Assembly: GCA_041750975.1 (NCBI GenBank)
Contig: JBGSYN010000190.1
Coordinates: 1-16,028, forward strand
Direction: 5' to 3'
DNA from: JBGSYN01 sp041750975
GTDB taxonomy: Bacteria > Pseudomonadota > Alphaproteobacteria > Geminicoccales > Geminicoccaceae
Length of the DNA: 16,028 bases
The notes under the pieces are model-generated. The model ran no database searches and was not told the origin of the DNA. It worked only from the letters and a program-made list of their open reading frames with translations. The translations under genes were made by a program, and so were the position numbers. Within the stretch, counting starts at the first letter, position 1, and the number at the start of each line of letters is the position of its first letter. This document shows positions 8,305 through 15,370 of this stretch, in pieces.

Positions 8305-9816
8305 CTAGACGTCCACATGTTTCGACCGCCTCCAACCAAGAGCAGTGACTGCCCGCCAAATCAAGGGCCAGAGGGCGACCAGCAAGCATATAGCGAGCAC
8401 CGTCGTTGCGATCGGCCTTTGCAGGAGCGGCATGATTGCGCCGTCGGTGCTCATAAGGGCGGAGCGCAGCCGCTCTTCCGCCATGGGCCCAAGGATGAAT
8501 CCGATTACAAAGGGTGCAAGCGGCATTCGGGCCCAGGACATCAAGATGCCGATGAAACCGAACCCGAGCATGACCCAGGCGTCCTCGAGGCGATTATTGG
8601 CGGCCACGACGCCGATCACGCAGAATACAAGGACGAGTGGGAGCAAGAGAAAGAGCGGTACCGAAATAATCCTGGTGAGCCAGGAGATGGCCAGGATCAT
8701 GATGATCAGCATCGCGATGTTGGCGAAAAAATAGGCACCGATGATCCCATAGAAAATCTCGGGGTGGTCGATCACCAGCAACGGCCCCGGCTCGACGGCA
8801 TGCAGGATCAGCGCCGCCATCAAGAGCACGTCCTGGCCGCTCCCGGGGATTCCCATGGCCAGCATCGGTACGAGCGCGCCGCCGATGGTCGCGTTATTGC
8901 CGGTTTCAGCCGCGACAACGCCTTCTTCAGCACCCTTGCCGAACTGCTCTTTGTTGCGGGAGGTAAGTTGAGCCACGGTGTAGGACATGATGGCGCCGAT
9001 ATTGGCGCCGATGCCTGGCAGAATGCCGATCCAGGTGCCCAAAATTGATGATCGTACGAGGTTGACGGGATAGCGGAAGATCGAGCCAATATCGCGCATG
9101 ATGTCCGTCAACTTGGGGCGAACTCCAACGGACTGATGCGAAGGAGGCGACTGAATGTCCTCGAGGATCTGTCGGATCGCGAAGGCGCCGATCAGGACAG
9201 GGAGGATGTCGAAACCGTTGGCCAGTGCCGGGATGCCGAACGTGAATCGGCTCGAGGCCGCGACATTGTCGAACCCGACCGTGGAGACGAAGACCCCGAA
9301 CAATCCTGCAATAAGTCCACGCAATGGCGCCTGCTCGCCGGTGAAGGCGATCAGCACGAGGCCCATGACAACGAAGGCGAAATAATCGAAGCTCTGGAAT
9401 CTGATGGCGATCGACGCAAGCGGCACGGCGAGAAAAAGAAGAATGACACCGGAGATGCTGCCGCCGATAAATGAGCCGGTGATACCCAGAGCTAACGCCC
9501 GCCCGGCCAAACCCTTGCGGCACATGGCGTGGCCGTCGATCGTCGTCATGACGGCGGAGGGCGCGCCAGGCACACCGAGCAAGATAGCCGAGATCATCGA
9601 GCCGCTGACGCCGCCGACATAGATCCCGATAAGTAGAATTTGGGCGTCGAGATTCTCCATGGTAAAGGTCATGGGCAACAAAAGCGCCATGAGGAGGCCG
9701 CCACCCAACCCTGGTATGGCGCCGACGGTGACACCCAAAATGACCCCGAGGAAGCACCAGCCAAGGCTCGAAGGCAGGACCAGATACTGAAACGCTTCCC
9801 AAAGTTGCGCGCTCAT
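8305..9816 (-). CDS. tctA: Tripartite tricarboxylate transporter large permease (TctA family)
   Basis: This 503-residue protein is the large membrane subunit of a TTT uptake system, with about a dozen hydrophobic segments along its length. Family motifs are GAIPGLGGG at 32-40, the GVPGAPSAVMTTIDGHAM segment with the following RKGLAGRALALG, and a second inverted-repeat motif, GILPGIGANIG. The length is normal. Its ATG at 9816 lies 13 bases after tctB, with AGGCGA as a plausible ribosome site. It is last in the sulfatase-tctC-tctB-tctA operon and converges with tRNA-Gln. TTT systems use an ion gradient and a periplasmic binding protein to import carboxylates and other anions. The substrate cannot be read from the permease. 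Confidence 0.95.
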   Translation of the reverse strand: MSAQLWEAFQYLVLPSSLGWCFLGVILGVTVGAIPGLGGGLLMALLLPMTFTMENLDAQILLIGIYVGGVSGSMISAILLGVPGAPSAVMTTIDGHAMCRKGLAGRALALGITGSFIGGSISGVILLFLAVPLASIAIRFQSFDYFAFVVMGLVLIAFTGEQAPLRGLIAGLFGVFVSTVGFDNVAASSRFTFGIPALANGFDILPVLIGAFAIRQILEDIQSPPSHQSVGVRPKLTDIMRDIGSIFRYPVNLVRSSILGTWIGILPGIGANIGAIMSYTVAQLTSRNKEQFGKGAEEGVVAAETGNNATIGGALVPMLAMGIPGSGQDVLLMAALILHAVEPGPLLVIDHPEIFYGIIGAYFFANIAMLIIMILAISWLTRIISVPLFLLLPLVLVFCVIGVVAANNRLEDAWVMLGFGFIGILMSWARMPLAPFVIGFILGPMAEERLRSALMSTDGAIMPLLQRPIATTVLAICLLVALWPLIWRAVTALGWRRSKHVDV

Positions 9817-9829
9817 CGTTCGCCTAGGC

Positions 9830-10300
9830 TCATGGCAGGTTCACAAATAGGAAGCGTCTGAAGACATAAGCGAGGATCGGTGGTGCGAGGATGGCGAGAC
9901 CAAGCAGCCATGGGATGCGCCGCCAATCGGGAGCTACCAGGACAAGACCGGCGCCGACCAGATAGACACCCGTGAGATACTCGAACGGCACGGCGCGGGT
10001 ATTGAGGCCGCCGATATAGAGGGCGAGAAGGACTACTGTCGCGATCGCCCGCAACGTCGGGTTCCAGGAGACCGTGCGCGCCGGGTCGCTTCCGTCATCG
10101 CGCGGTGAATTTTGCGCACGCAGTTCTCGGATACCCTGGAACATGATCCAGGATGCCATAACCGCTATGGGTACCAGCATCAGCCGCGGCAGGAAGCGTG
10201 GGCCCAATGGATCGAAATCAGGATCGTTGATCAGATAGGTTGCGGCATAGAAAAAAACCGCCAGCGCAAGCGTGATGCCCCCCGTCAGAACGTTCTGCAT
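9830..10300 (-). CDS. tctB: Tripartite tricarboxylate transporter small permease (TctB family)
   Basis: This 156-residue protein has four hydrophobic segments: near the N-terminus with FFYAATYLINDPDFDPLGPRFLPRL, then about 37-53, 88-104 and 113-150. The phrase 'DFDPLGPRFLPRLM' matches the TctB family pattern, in which a GP.FFP-like motif follows the first helix. TctB is the small membrane subunit that pairs with TctA. The gene sits 56 bases after tctC and 13 before tctA, in the usual C-B-A order. The ribosome site is weak (GGA about ten bases before ATG). The gene is probably expressed from the shared transcript. Confidence 0.9.
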   Translation of the reverse strand: MQNVLTGGITLALAVFFYAATYLINDPDFDPLGPRFLPRLMLVPIAVMASWIMFQGIRELRAQNSPRDDGSDPARTVSWNPTLRAIATVVLLALYIGGLNTRAVPFEYLTGVYLVGAGLVLVAPDWRRIPWLLGLAILAPPILAYVFRRFLFVNLP

Positions 10301-10356
10301 CGTGATCTGTCCGGAGAAACTGGGCAGGTTGAAATCGAGCCAGTTGTAAACGCTTT

Positions 10357-11325
10357 CTACTGCACCTCGATCTTGTACTCGTCGATGAAGCCAGCTCGGG
10401 CGTTGTAGCGCTCGGCGACAAGTTCTTGAAGTTCGTCGCCGGTCACATGGACAATATCGACGCCGAACATCTCCTGGAGATTGGCGATATTCTCAGGGTC
10501 GGTCAAAGCCGCTTCGAGAACCTCGCGCCAGTATTGCTTGATGTCCTCCGGAGTATCCGAGCGAATCCAAAAGTAGCCGTAGAGCTGCATGACGATCGGG
10601 GTTTCATAGCCCTGCTCATCCATCGTGGGCGTGTCGGGAAGCTGAGGATGCCGTTCCTCGCCATAATAGGCCAAGGTTTTGACCATGCCCTGTCGCTCGA
10701 GTTCCTCAATGGCCCCACCCGGGTTCGTGTGCATGATATCCACATCGCCCGCGAGCAATGCTTGCCTGAAACCGGTACCGCCGCCGCCGACATGGACGAA
10801 CCTGAGATCGGCTCCGAGTGCATCCTTGAGACCAACCATTTCGAGATGAGAGGCCGCACCAGTGTTGATTCCCGCTTTAACCTCGCCTGGGTGCGCGTTG
10901 GCGTATTCGACCAACTCTTCGAGATTGTCGTATGGGGCATCGCCTCGCGCATAAAGGCCGGGTGAGCTTCGGTTCACTTGCGCCAACGCCTCGAGAGCCT
11001 CGATATCCGCGCCAAGCATGCCGAACTTAGCCGTTTGCAGAACGGCATCATGGATGAAGAGCAGTGTATAGCCGTCGGCAGGTTGAGAGAGCACGAACCG
11101 AGTTCCTGCCGATGTGCCCGCGCCCGGCATGGCCTGCACGCCCACGGGCTGCGGGATCTCGTCCTCAACCAGGTTCAAGACGCCCAGCACGATTTGATGG
11201 TAGGGGCTGCCGGCCTGATTAGGGAAAATTACCTTGATCGGACGTTCCGGGTAGTCGCCGAGTGCCACTGCCGGTGTCAGAACGATCGCCACGAAAAAAG
11301 CTAACAAGCGCCCGAAAGTTCTCAT
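10357..11325 (-). CDS. tctC: Tripartite tricarboxylate transporter substrate-binding protein (TctC/Bug family)
   Basis: This 322-residue periplasmic binding protein captures the ligand and delivers it to TctA/TctB. A Sec signal peptide is clear: MRTFGR, a hydrophobic core to about residue 20, and probable cleavage after ALG at 23. The mature part starts with the family-typical YPERPIKVIFP. Also typical are MPGAGTSAGTRF (66-77), the PADGYTLLF segment, the LPDTPTMDEQG segment, and a C-terminal region ending in IDEYKIEV. The ligand loop is odd: NQAGSPYH follows VIFP, whereas most family members have a glycine-rich PGGxxD there. This may mean a different ligand. A strong AAGGAGG site precedes the ATG. 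It follows the sulfatase gene by 41 bases. Confidence 0.93.
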   Translation of the reverse strand: MRTFGRLLAFFVAIVLTPAVALGDYPERPIKVIFPNQAGSPYHQIVLGVLNLVEDEIPQPVGVQAMPGAGTSAGTRFVLSQPADGYTLLFIHDAVLQTAKFGMLGADIEALEALAQVNRSSPGLYARGDAPYDNLEELVEYANAHPGEVKAGINTGAASHLEMVGLKDALGADLRFVHVGGGGTGFRQALLAGDVDIMHTNPGGAIEELERQGMVKTLAYYGEERHPQLPDTPTMDEQGYETPIVMQLYGYFWIRSDTPEDIKQYWREVLEAALTDPENIANLQEMFGVDIVHVTGDELQELVAERYNARAGFIDEYKIEVQ

Positions 11326-11332
11326 TGAAAAG

Positions 11333-11339
11333 CCTCCTT
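11333..11339 (-). promoter_or_regulatory. Strong ribosome binding site of tctC
   Basis: AAGGAGG lies on the minus strand seven bases before the tctC ATG. It is the best Shine-Dalgarno match in this operon, and fits the usual need for more binding protein than permease. Confidence 0.8.
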
Positions 11340-11366
11340 GATCTCAATTGGTGACGCAACTGAACC

Positions 11367-12800
11367 TCAGCGCGTTCTTGAGTTGTCGATAACATCAAGC
11401 AGTCGAGCTCGCAAACAATCCGCAATTTCCGCGTGTGCATTCGCGATGTTCGTGGACTCGAACGGATCCCTGGTCATGTCAAAGAGGAGGGCCGGCACGT
11501 TTCCGCGGTCTGCAAAAGTGCCCTTTTGCATCGACTCCATCGATTCGGCTTCGTCATAACCGAGGACGAGCTTGTAGCGGCCGTCCGTAATGGCGCGCCA
11601 AGAGCCGATACCGGATGTTGTATGATCACGATGGCGGCTGGTCTCGCCGGTCAATAGCGGCATTAGCGAAACGCCGTCGAGATTATCGAGCGGATTGGTA
11701 CGGCCGATGTCGAAGAACGTGGGAATGAGATCCAGAAGGGATGCAGGTGTATCGACGATGCGGCCCGGAACCACTTCGGGGCCGGCTATGACAAGCGGAA
11801 CGCGGACCGAAGCCTCATACGGCACCGTTTTTTGCCAGAGGTTGTAATCGCCTAGCATTTCGCCGTGATCGCTCGTGTAGACGATGAACGTCTCATCGAG
11901 CTGACCGGTTCGATCCAGGAACTCGACGATGGCCCCCAGCCAAGTATCGACCCCTTCGATCATCGCTGCATAGCGTTGGCGAATACGCCGTTGCCGTGGC
12001 GCATCCTCATTCTTCCGTCCGCGTGGCAGCGAAAATTCGACGTCCCAACACCTCTCGGCCATGCCGCGCGTTATATCCATGGGTTCATGCGGGCCCGAAA
12101 AATTGACCTGCATGAACCAAGGGTCGGATCGGCCCATGGTTTCGAGCGTTTGGAGCGCCTTGCGGCCGATCCAGTTGTCGCCGTAGGCTTCGTCCGGCAG
12201 TGGAGTAGGTTCGAGGTTGGTGTAGCATGGCAGCAGTTCGTCTTCATCTGCGCGAAGTTCGCCGATTGGAACTGCCGATTTGCCAAGTTCTCGCTGTTTG
12301 TAGTCATTCACATGCGTCTCGGCGAGCCCGAGAGTTTTGAGATATGCCAGGTAGGGCTCGTCGATATGCCTCTCGAAAGCCTGAACGGCATCGTGTTTGC
12401 CGCCGCTATCCAGACCATCGGTAAAGCCGAGTTGGGCGAAGGCGGCAACGCCACCTCGACGATGTTGGCCGTCGAGCCCCCAATCCATTTCACCCTTCAG
12501 GAGATCGACTTTGCCGCATGACCCTACGCGATAGCCACTGTCGCGCAACTTTCGATAAAAGTTCGGAGCATCAATCGGAAGATTATCGGCGTTGTTTCGA
12601 ACCGGGCTGCGGTCGTAATCCCGTCCGAGAGCAAGGCACGCTCGTGCGGGACTGCACAACGGTGAGGGGGTCCAGGCTCGTGAGAAGGACACACCTCGGG
12701 CGGCAAGTCGATCCAGGTTCGGTGTGCGCACCGGATGTGTGCCCGCAAAACCGACGAAGTCGGCTCTTTGCTGGTCCGGGAGGATCAAAAGGATGTTCAA
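11367..12800 (-). CDS. Sulfatase (S1 family, cysteine type), probably cytoplasmic
   Basis: This 477-residue member of the alkaline phosphatase superfamily hydrolyses sulfate esters or related monoesters. The active-site signature is CSPAR (49-53). Cys49 would be converted to formylglycine by a separate maturase, not seen here. Other expected residues are D9-Q10 and D311-H312 (metal site), K97, H238 in GPHEP, and K324. In the usual GKxH motif the histidine is replaced: GKVDL at 96-100. The start is a TTG at 12800, because the protein begins directly with the conserved NILLILPDQQ strand, AGGGA lies eight bases upstream, and no ATG or GTG is in frame nearby. No signal peptide is present, so the substrate must be met inside the cell, unlike most periplasmic arylsulfatases. 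The closest functional analogues by layout are choline-sulfatase and phosphonate monoester hydrolase types. The substrate is unknown. It is first in the operon with tctCBA. Confidence 0.92.
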   Translation of the reverse strand: MNILLILPDQQRADFVGFAGTHPVRTPNLDRLAARGVSFSRAWTPSPLCSPARACLALGRDYDRSPVRNNADNLPIDAPNFYRKLRDSGYRVGSCGKVDLLKGEMDWGLDGQHRRGGVAAFAQLGFTDGLDSGGKHDAVQAFERHIDEPYLAYLKTLGLAETHVNDYKQRELGKSAVPIGELRADEDELLPCYTNLEPTPLPDEAYGDNWIGRKALQTLETMGRSDPWFMQVNFSGPHEPMDITRGMAERCWDVEFSLPRGRKNEDAPRQRRIRQRYAAMIEGVDTWLGAIVEFLDRTGQLDETFIVYTSDHGEMLGDYNLWQKTVPYEASVRVPLVIAGPEVVPGRIVDTPASLLDLIPTFFDIGRTNPLDNLDGVSLMPLLTGETSRHRDHTTSGIGSWRAITDGRYKLVLGYDEAESMESMQKGTFADRGNVPALLFDMTRDPFESTNIANAHAEIADCLRARLLDVIDNSRTR

Positions 12801-12827
12801 TTTCTTCGTCCCTGAACATTTTCCTAG

Positions 12828-12856
12828 ACTCTTGCCCGGCAGAGTTGCTTTGTCAA
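12828..12856 (-). promoter_or_regulatory. Candidate promoter of the sulfatase-tctCBA operon
   Basis: On the minus strand a perfect TTGACA (12856-12851) is followed after 17 bases by AAGAGT (12833-12828), a weak -10 with three matches. Transcription would begin near 12821, giving a leader of about 20 bases that includes the AGGGA ribosome site. The geometry is good and the -10 is the weak point. Confidence 0.5.
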
Positions 12857-12876
12857 TCTAGATTGAGGGGTAGAAT
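12850..12876 (+). promoter_or_regulatory. Candidate promoter of the SDR-aldo/keto reductase genes
   Basis: TTGTCA at 12850-12855 (five of six matches) and TAGAAT at 12871-12876 (five of six) are separated by 15 bases, shorter than the ideal 17. A start of transcription near 12883 would exclude the GTG at 12877 and favour the ATG at 12937 for the dehydrogenase. Short spacing often means weak or activator-dependent promoters. Confidence 0.4.
12853..12866 (+). promoter_or_regulatory. Perfect 14-bp palindrome, candidate operator in the divergent promoter region
   Basis: TCAATCTAGATTGA reads identically on both strands. It overlaps the minus-strand TTGACA and the plus-strand TTGTCA, so a bound dimer would block both divergent promoters. 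Size and form fit a winged-helix dimer such as a MarR or GntR type, but no regulator gene is in the window and the family is a guess. Confidence 0.55.
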
Positions 12877-12936
12877 GTGGTCGCTCGGGAGGATGAGTTC
12901 GTAGGCTCTGCAAGATTACAGAGAATTGGATGCAGC

Positions 12937-13758
12937 ATGAGACGCCATCGACATCGTAATCGTCCCGATCCCAAGGTTGCCTTGGTCACGGGAGCCAGTA
13001 GCGGCATCGGTCAGGCTTTTGCCAGGGAATTGCCTCAGGGTACGGACCTGATCCTGACGGGTCGGGACGAGGAAGCCTTGCGGGGCATGGCGCTGGAGTT
13101 GGCCGGTCCGGAGCGACGCATTGAGGTCATCGTTGCCGATCTGGCAACCGAAGCGGGTCTGAATGCGGTCGTGGAGGCGGCCAATGCCATGCCGATCGAT
13201 CTCCTGGTGAACAATGCCGGCACCGGACAATTCGGTCGCTTCCTTGAAATCGATCCCGAAGCCCAGCGCACGACTCTTCGGGTCAATGCCGAGGCGCCGA
13301 TGATGCTCTGCGCGCGGCTCTTGCCCGAAATGTTGGCCCGGGCGCGCCTTCATGGCACCCGTGCCGGGCTCATCAATGTCGTCAGCACAGCCGCCTTCAC
13401 ACCGGTTCCAAGGTTCGGGGTCTATGCCGCGAGCAAGGCCTATGTGCTGAGCCTGACGGAGACGTTGACGAGTGAACTGCAGCGCGACCCGATCGATATC
13501 CTGGCGTTATGCCCGGGACCGGTCCGAACACCTTTTGGCGAGCGGGCCGGCTTCGACAGTGGTGCCTTGCCTGGAGCCGTCGCCCCGCAGCGCGTGGCAC
13601 AGCGGGCGCTCCAGGCACTCGGTCATCGCGGCGTAGTCTTTACCGATCCCCCGAGTGAGCTTACTCTGGCGCCATTGGTGCACCTCCGTAGCCGTGTCAG
13701 CTGGGGCATCAATTTCGGCATCGGCGCCGTGCAGCGCTTCCGGCAGCGCAGCGCCTGA
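12937..13758 (+). CDS. Short-chain dehydrogenase/reductase (SDR) family oxidoreductase
   Basis: This 273-residue NAD(P)-dependent oxidoreductase of the classical SDR type contains the cofactor motif TGASSGIG (18-25), NNAG (92-95) and the catalytic set N117, S150, Y163 and K167 in YAASK. The C-terminal part carries PGPVRTPFG and LVHLRSRVSW, resembling the YdfG/DltE-like or fatty-acyl type SDRs, but the substrate cannot be named. The start is uncertain. ATG 12937 gives a normal SDR N-terminus but only a weak GGA ribosome site. A GTG at 12877, with GAGGGG six bases upstream, would add 20 residues, but the candidate -10 box lies just before it. The gene diverges from the sulfatase and is 26 bases from the aldo/keto reductase, so both may oxidise or reduce a compound handled by that cluster. 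Confidence 0.9.
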   Translation: MRRHRHRNRPDPKVALVTGASSGIGQAFARELPQGTDLILTGRDEEALRGMALELAGPERRIEVIVADLATEAGLNAVVEAANAMPIDLLVNNAGTGQFGRFLEIDPEAQRTTLRVNAEAPMMLCARLLPEMLARARLHGTRAGLINVVSTAAFTPVPRFGVYAASKAYVLSLTETLTSELQRDPIDILALCPGPVRTPFGERAGFDSGALPGAVAPQRVAQRALQALGHRGVVFTDPPSELTLAPLVHLRSRVSWGINFGIGAVQRFRQRSA

Positions 13759-13784
13759 GCTCAATCCCTGCAGAGGAGGCGAAA

Positions 13785-14651
13785 ATGCCCATCGAGAAAC
13801 GCCCGTTCGGCAATACCGGCCATCAAAGCTCAGCCGTAATTTTCGGTGCAGCCGCCCTCGGCAAGGTCGATCAGGCGACCGCCGACCGCGTCTTCGAGCT
13901 GCTATTCGAATACGACATCAACCATATCGACACGGCCGCATCCTATGGCGAAAGCGAACTTCGCATCGGCCCCTGGATGGACCGGCACCGTGACCGCTTC
14001 TTCCTGGCCAGCAAGACCGGCGACCGGGACTACCAGTCGGCGCGCGAGAGCATTCATCGCTCGCTCGAGCGTCTGCGGACGGATCATCTCGACCTTATTC
14101 AGTTGCACGCGCTGATCCATCCCGACGAATGGAGCAAGGTTTACGGAGATGGTGGCGCGCTCCAGGCATTGGTCGAGGCGCGCGAGGCGGGTCTGGTCAA
14201 GAATATCGGTGTCACTGGCCATGGCTGGAATGTGGCGGCCATGCATCGACGCTCACTCGAGCAATTTGACTTTGATGCGGTGTTGCTGCCCTGGAACTGG
14301 TTCTGCGCCAAGCACCCCAAATATTCCGAGGACTTCAAGGCGGTCCTCGCGGTTTGCCAGGAACGGAAGCTCGCCGTCCAGACCATCAAGGCGATCGCCC
14401 GCGGTCCCTGGGCTGCCGGCGTCAATCGCAATCATACGACCTGGTATCAGCCCCTCGAAGACGAAGACGATATCCGCGACGCCGTTCACTGGCTTCTGGC
14501 GCAACCCGGGCTTTTCCTGAATTCGGTAGGCGACGTCGACCTGTTGCCGACCGTCCTCAAGGTCGCAGCCGAAGAACGGCCTGAGCGCGACGAGTCGTCG
14601 ATGTCGGCATTTCAGGATAGAGCAGGCCTCGCCTCGATTTTCGGGATCTAG
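13785..14651 (+). CDS. Aldo/keto reductase
   Basis: This 288-residue protein has the (beta/alpha)8 aldo/keto reductase layout. The N-terminal pattern is RPFGNTGHQSSAVIFGAAALG, and the catalytic tetrad appears as D49 and Y54 (IDTAASYG), K77 (ASKTG) and H108 (LIQLHA). The VKNIGVTGH segment is typical too. It would use NADPH to reduce a carbonyl, or catalyse the reverse reaction. No C-terminal iron-sulfur motif is present, and the substrate is unknown. A strong AGAGGAGG site at 13772-13779 precedes the ATG. The 26-base gap to the dehydrogenase suggests one transcript, and pcm follows after 30 bases. It is a little shorter than many family members (300-330 residues). Confidence 0.92.
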   Translation: MPIEKRPFGNTGHQSSAVIFGAAALGKVDQATADRVFELLFEYDINHIDTAASYGESELRIGPWMDRHRDRFFLASKTGDRDYQSARESIHRSLERLRTDHLDLIQLHALIHPDEWSKVYGDGGALQALVEAREAGLVKNIGVTGHGWNVAAMHRRSLEQFDFDAVLLPWNWFCAKHPKYSEDFKAVLAVCQERKLAVQTIKAIARGPWAAGVNRNHTTWYQPLEDEDDIRDAVHWLLAQPGLFLNSVGDVDLLPTVLKVAAEERPERDESSMSAFQDRAGLASIFGI

Positions 14652-14681
14652 CCGATCACGGGCTGAACCGGCCGCGGATCG

Positions 14682-15338
14682 ATGGCTGCCGACCTTGAAC
14701 GGATGATGGCCGATCTGGCAATCCATGCCCGAGAGGTCGCCGATGTTCTCGGCCGCGACCATCTCGATCCGCGGGTGCTAGAAGCCTTGCGACGGGTGCC
14801 ACGCGACCGCTTTGTCGATCCAAAGATCCGCAAGCGCGCGTTCGCCGACCATCCGCTCTCGATCGGTCATGGCCAGACCATCTCGCAACCCTTCATCGTC
14901 GCCCTGATGAGCGATCTTCTCGGTCTCGAAGCACACCATAAAGTGCTGGAGATCGGCACGGGCTCGGGCTATCAGGCGGCGGTCTTGGCGGAGTTGGCCG
15001 GCACCGTCCACGGCGTCGAGATCATCAAGGAACTGGTCGAGCAGGCAAAAGCCAACCTGCAGCCATTCGGCTACAAGAACCTCTTTTTGCACCATGGCGA
15101 CGGCCATCGGGGCCTGCCGAACGAAGCACCCTTCGATCGCATCATGGCGGCTGCTGCAGCGCCTGACGTTCCGTCAGCCTGGCTGGACCAGTTGAGCCTG
15201 GGCGGTCGTCTCTTGATGCCCGTGGGCAAGCATCACGACTTCCAGAACTTGATGCTGATCGAAAAGGATCTTGCCGGACAGCTATCAGAACGGGCAACCA
15301 TTCCGGTGGCCTTCGTCCCATTGACCGGAAGAATCTAG
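14682..15338 (+). CDS. pcm: Protein-L-isoaspartate O-methyltransferase
   Basis: This 218-residue enzyme uses S-adenosylmethionine to methylate L-isoaspartyl residues in aged proteins, starting their repair. Diagnostic parts are GHGQTISQPFIVALM (62-76) with the family's GQTIS, the methyltransferase motif I VLEIGTGSGYQAA (88-100), HHGDGHRG (137-144), FDRIMAAAAAPDVP (151-164) and LGGRLLMPVG (173-182). The length is normal. ATG 14682 is used. The ribosome site is weak, and a second ATG at 14703 or 14706 would shorten the product by seven or eight residues. It lies 30 bases after the aldo/keto reductase and ends in a GC-rich hairpin. In many alphaproteobacteria pcm stands alone or near surE and a peptidase. 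This neighbourhood is different. Confidence 0.94.
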   Translation: MAADLERMMADLAIHAREVADVLGRDHLDPRVLEALRRVPRDRFVDPKIRKRAFADHPLSIGHGQTISQPFIVALMSDLLGLEAHHKVLEIGTGSGYQAAVLAELAGTVHGVEIIKELVEQAKANLQPFGYKNLFLHHGDGHRGLPNEAPFDRIMAAAAAPDVPSAWLDQLSLGGRLLMPVGKHHDFQNLMLIEKDLAGQLSERATIPVAFVPLTGRI

Positions 15339-15358
15339 GGGCCTGCATAAGCCCCTAG
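15335..15358 (+). terminator. GC-rich hairpin between converging pcm and the right-edge gene
   Basis: CTAGGGGC (15335-15342) pairs perfectly with GCCCCTAG (15351-15358) over an eight-base loop. The 5' arm includes the pcm stop codon. No run of T follows on either strand, so intrinsic termination is not certain. A third arm, TTAGGGGCC at 15371-15379, can compete for CCCCTA. The site lies exactly between two converging genes, as expected for a shared terminator. Confidence 0.5.
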
Positions 15359-15370
15359 GACCCCATGGAG

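Noticed and set aside
8927..9802. Minus-strand open frame of 291 codons inside tctA
   Set aside because: It is an alternative frame of tctA, arginine- and histidine-rich, while the tctA frame has all family motifs.
11865..12521. Plus-strand open frame of 218 codons opposite the sulfatase
   Set aside because: The sulfatase frame carries all catalytic motifs. The opposite frame shows no domain or ribosome site.
12583..12819. ATG at 12819 as an upstream start for the sulfatase
   Set aside because: It is out of frame with the conserved NILLILPDQQ start and would need a frameshift. The in-frame TTG at 12800 has a well-placed AGGGA.
12877..12936. Twenty-residue N-terminal extension of the SDR from GTG 12877
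   Set aside because: It gives an atypical N-terminus and starts directly after a TAGAAT -10-like box. It is not fully excluded, since GAGGGG lies six bases upstream.
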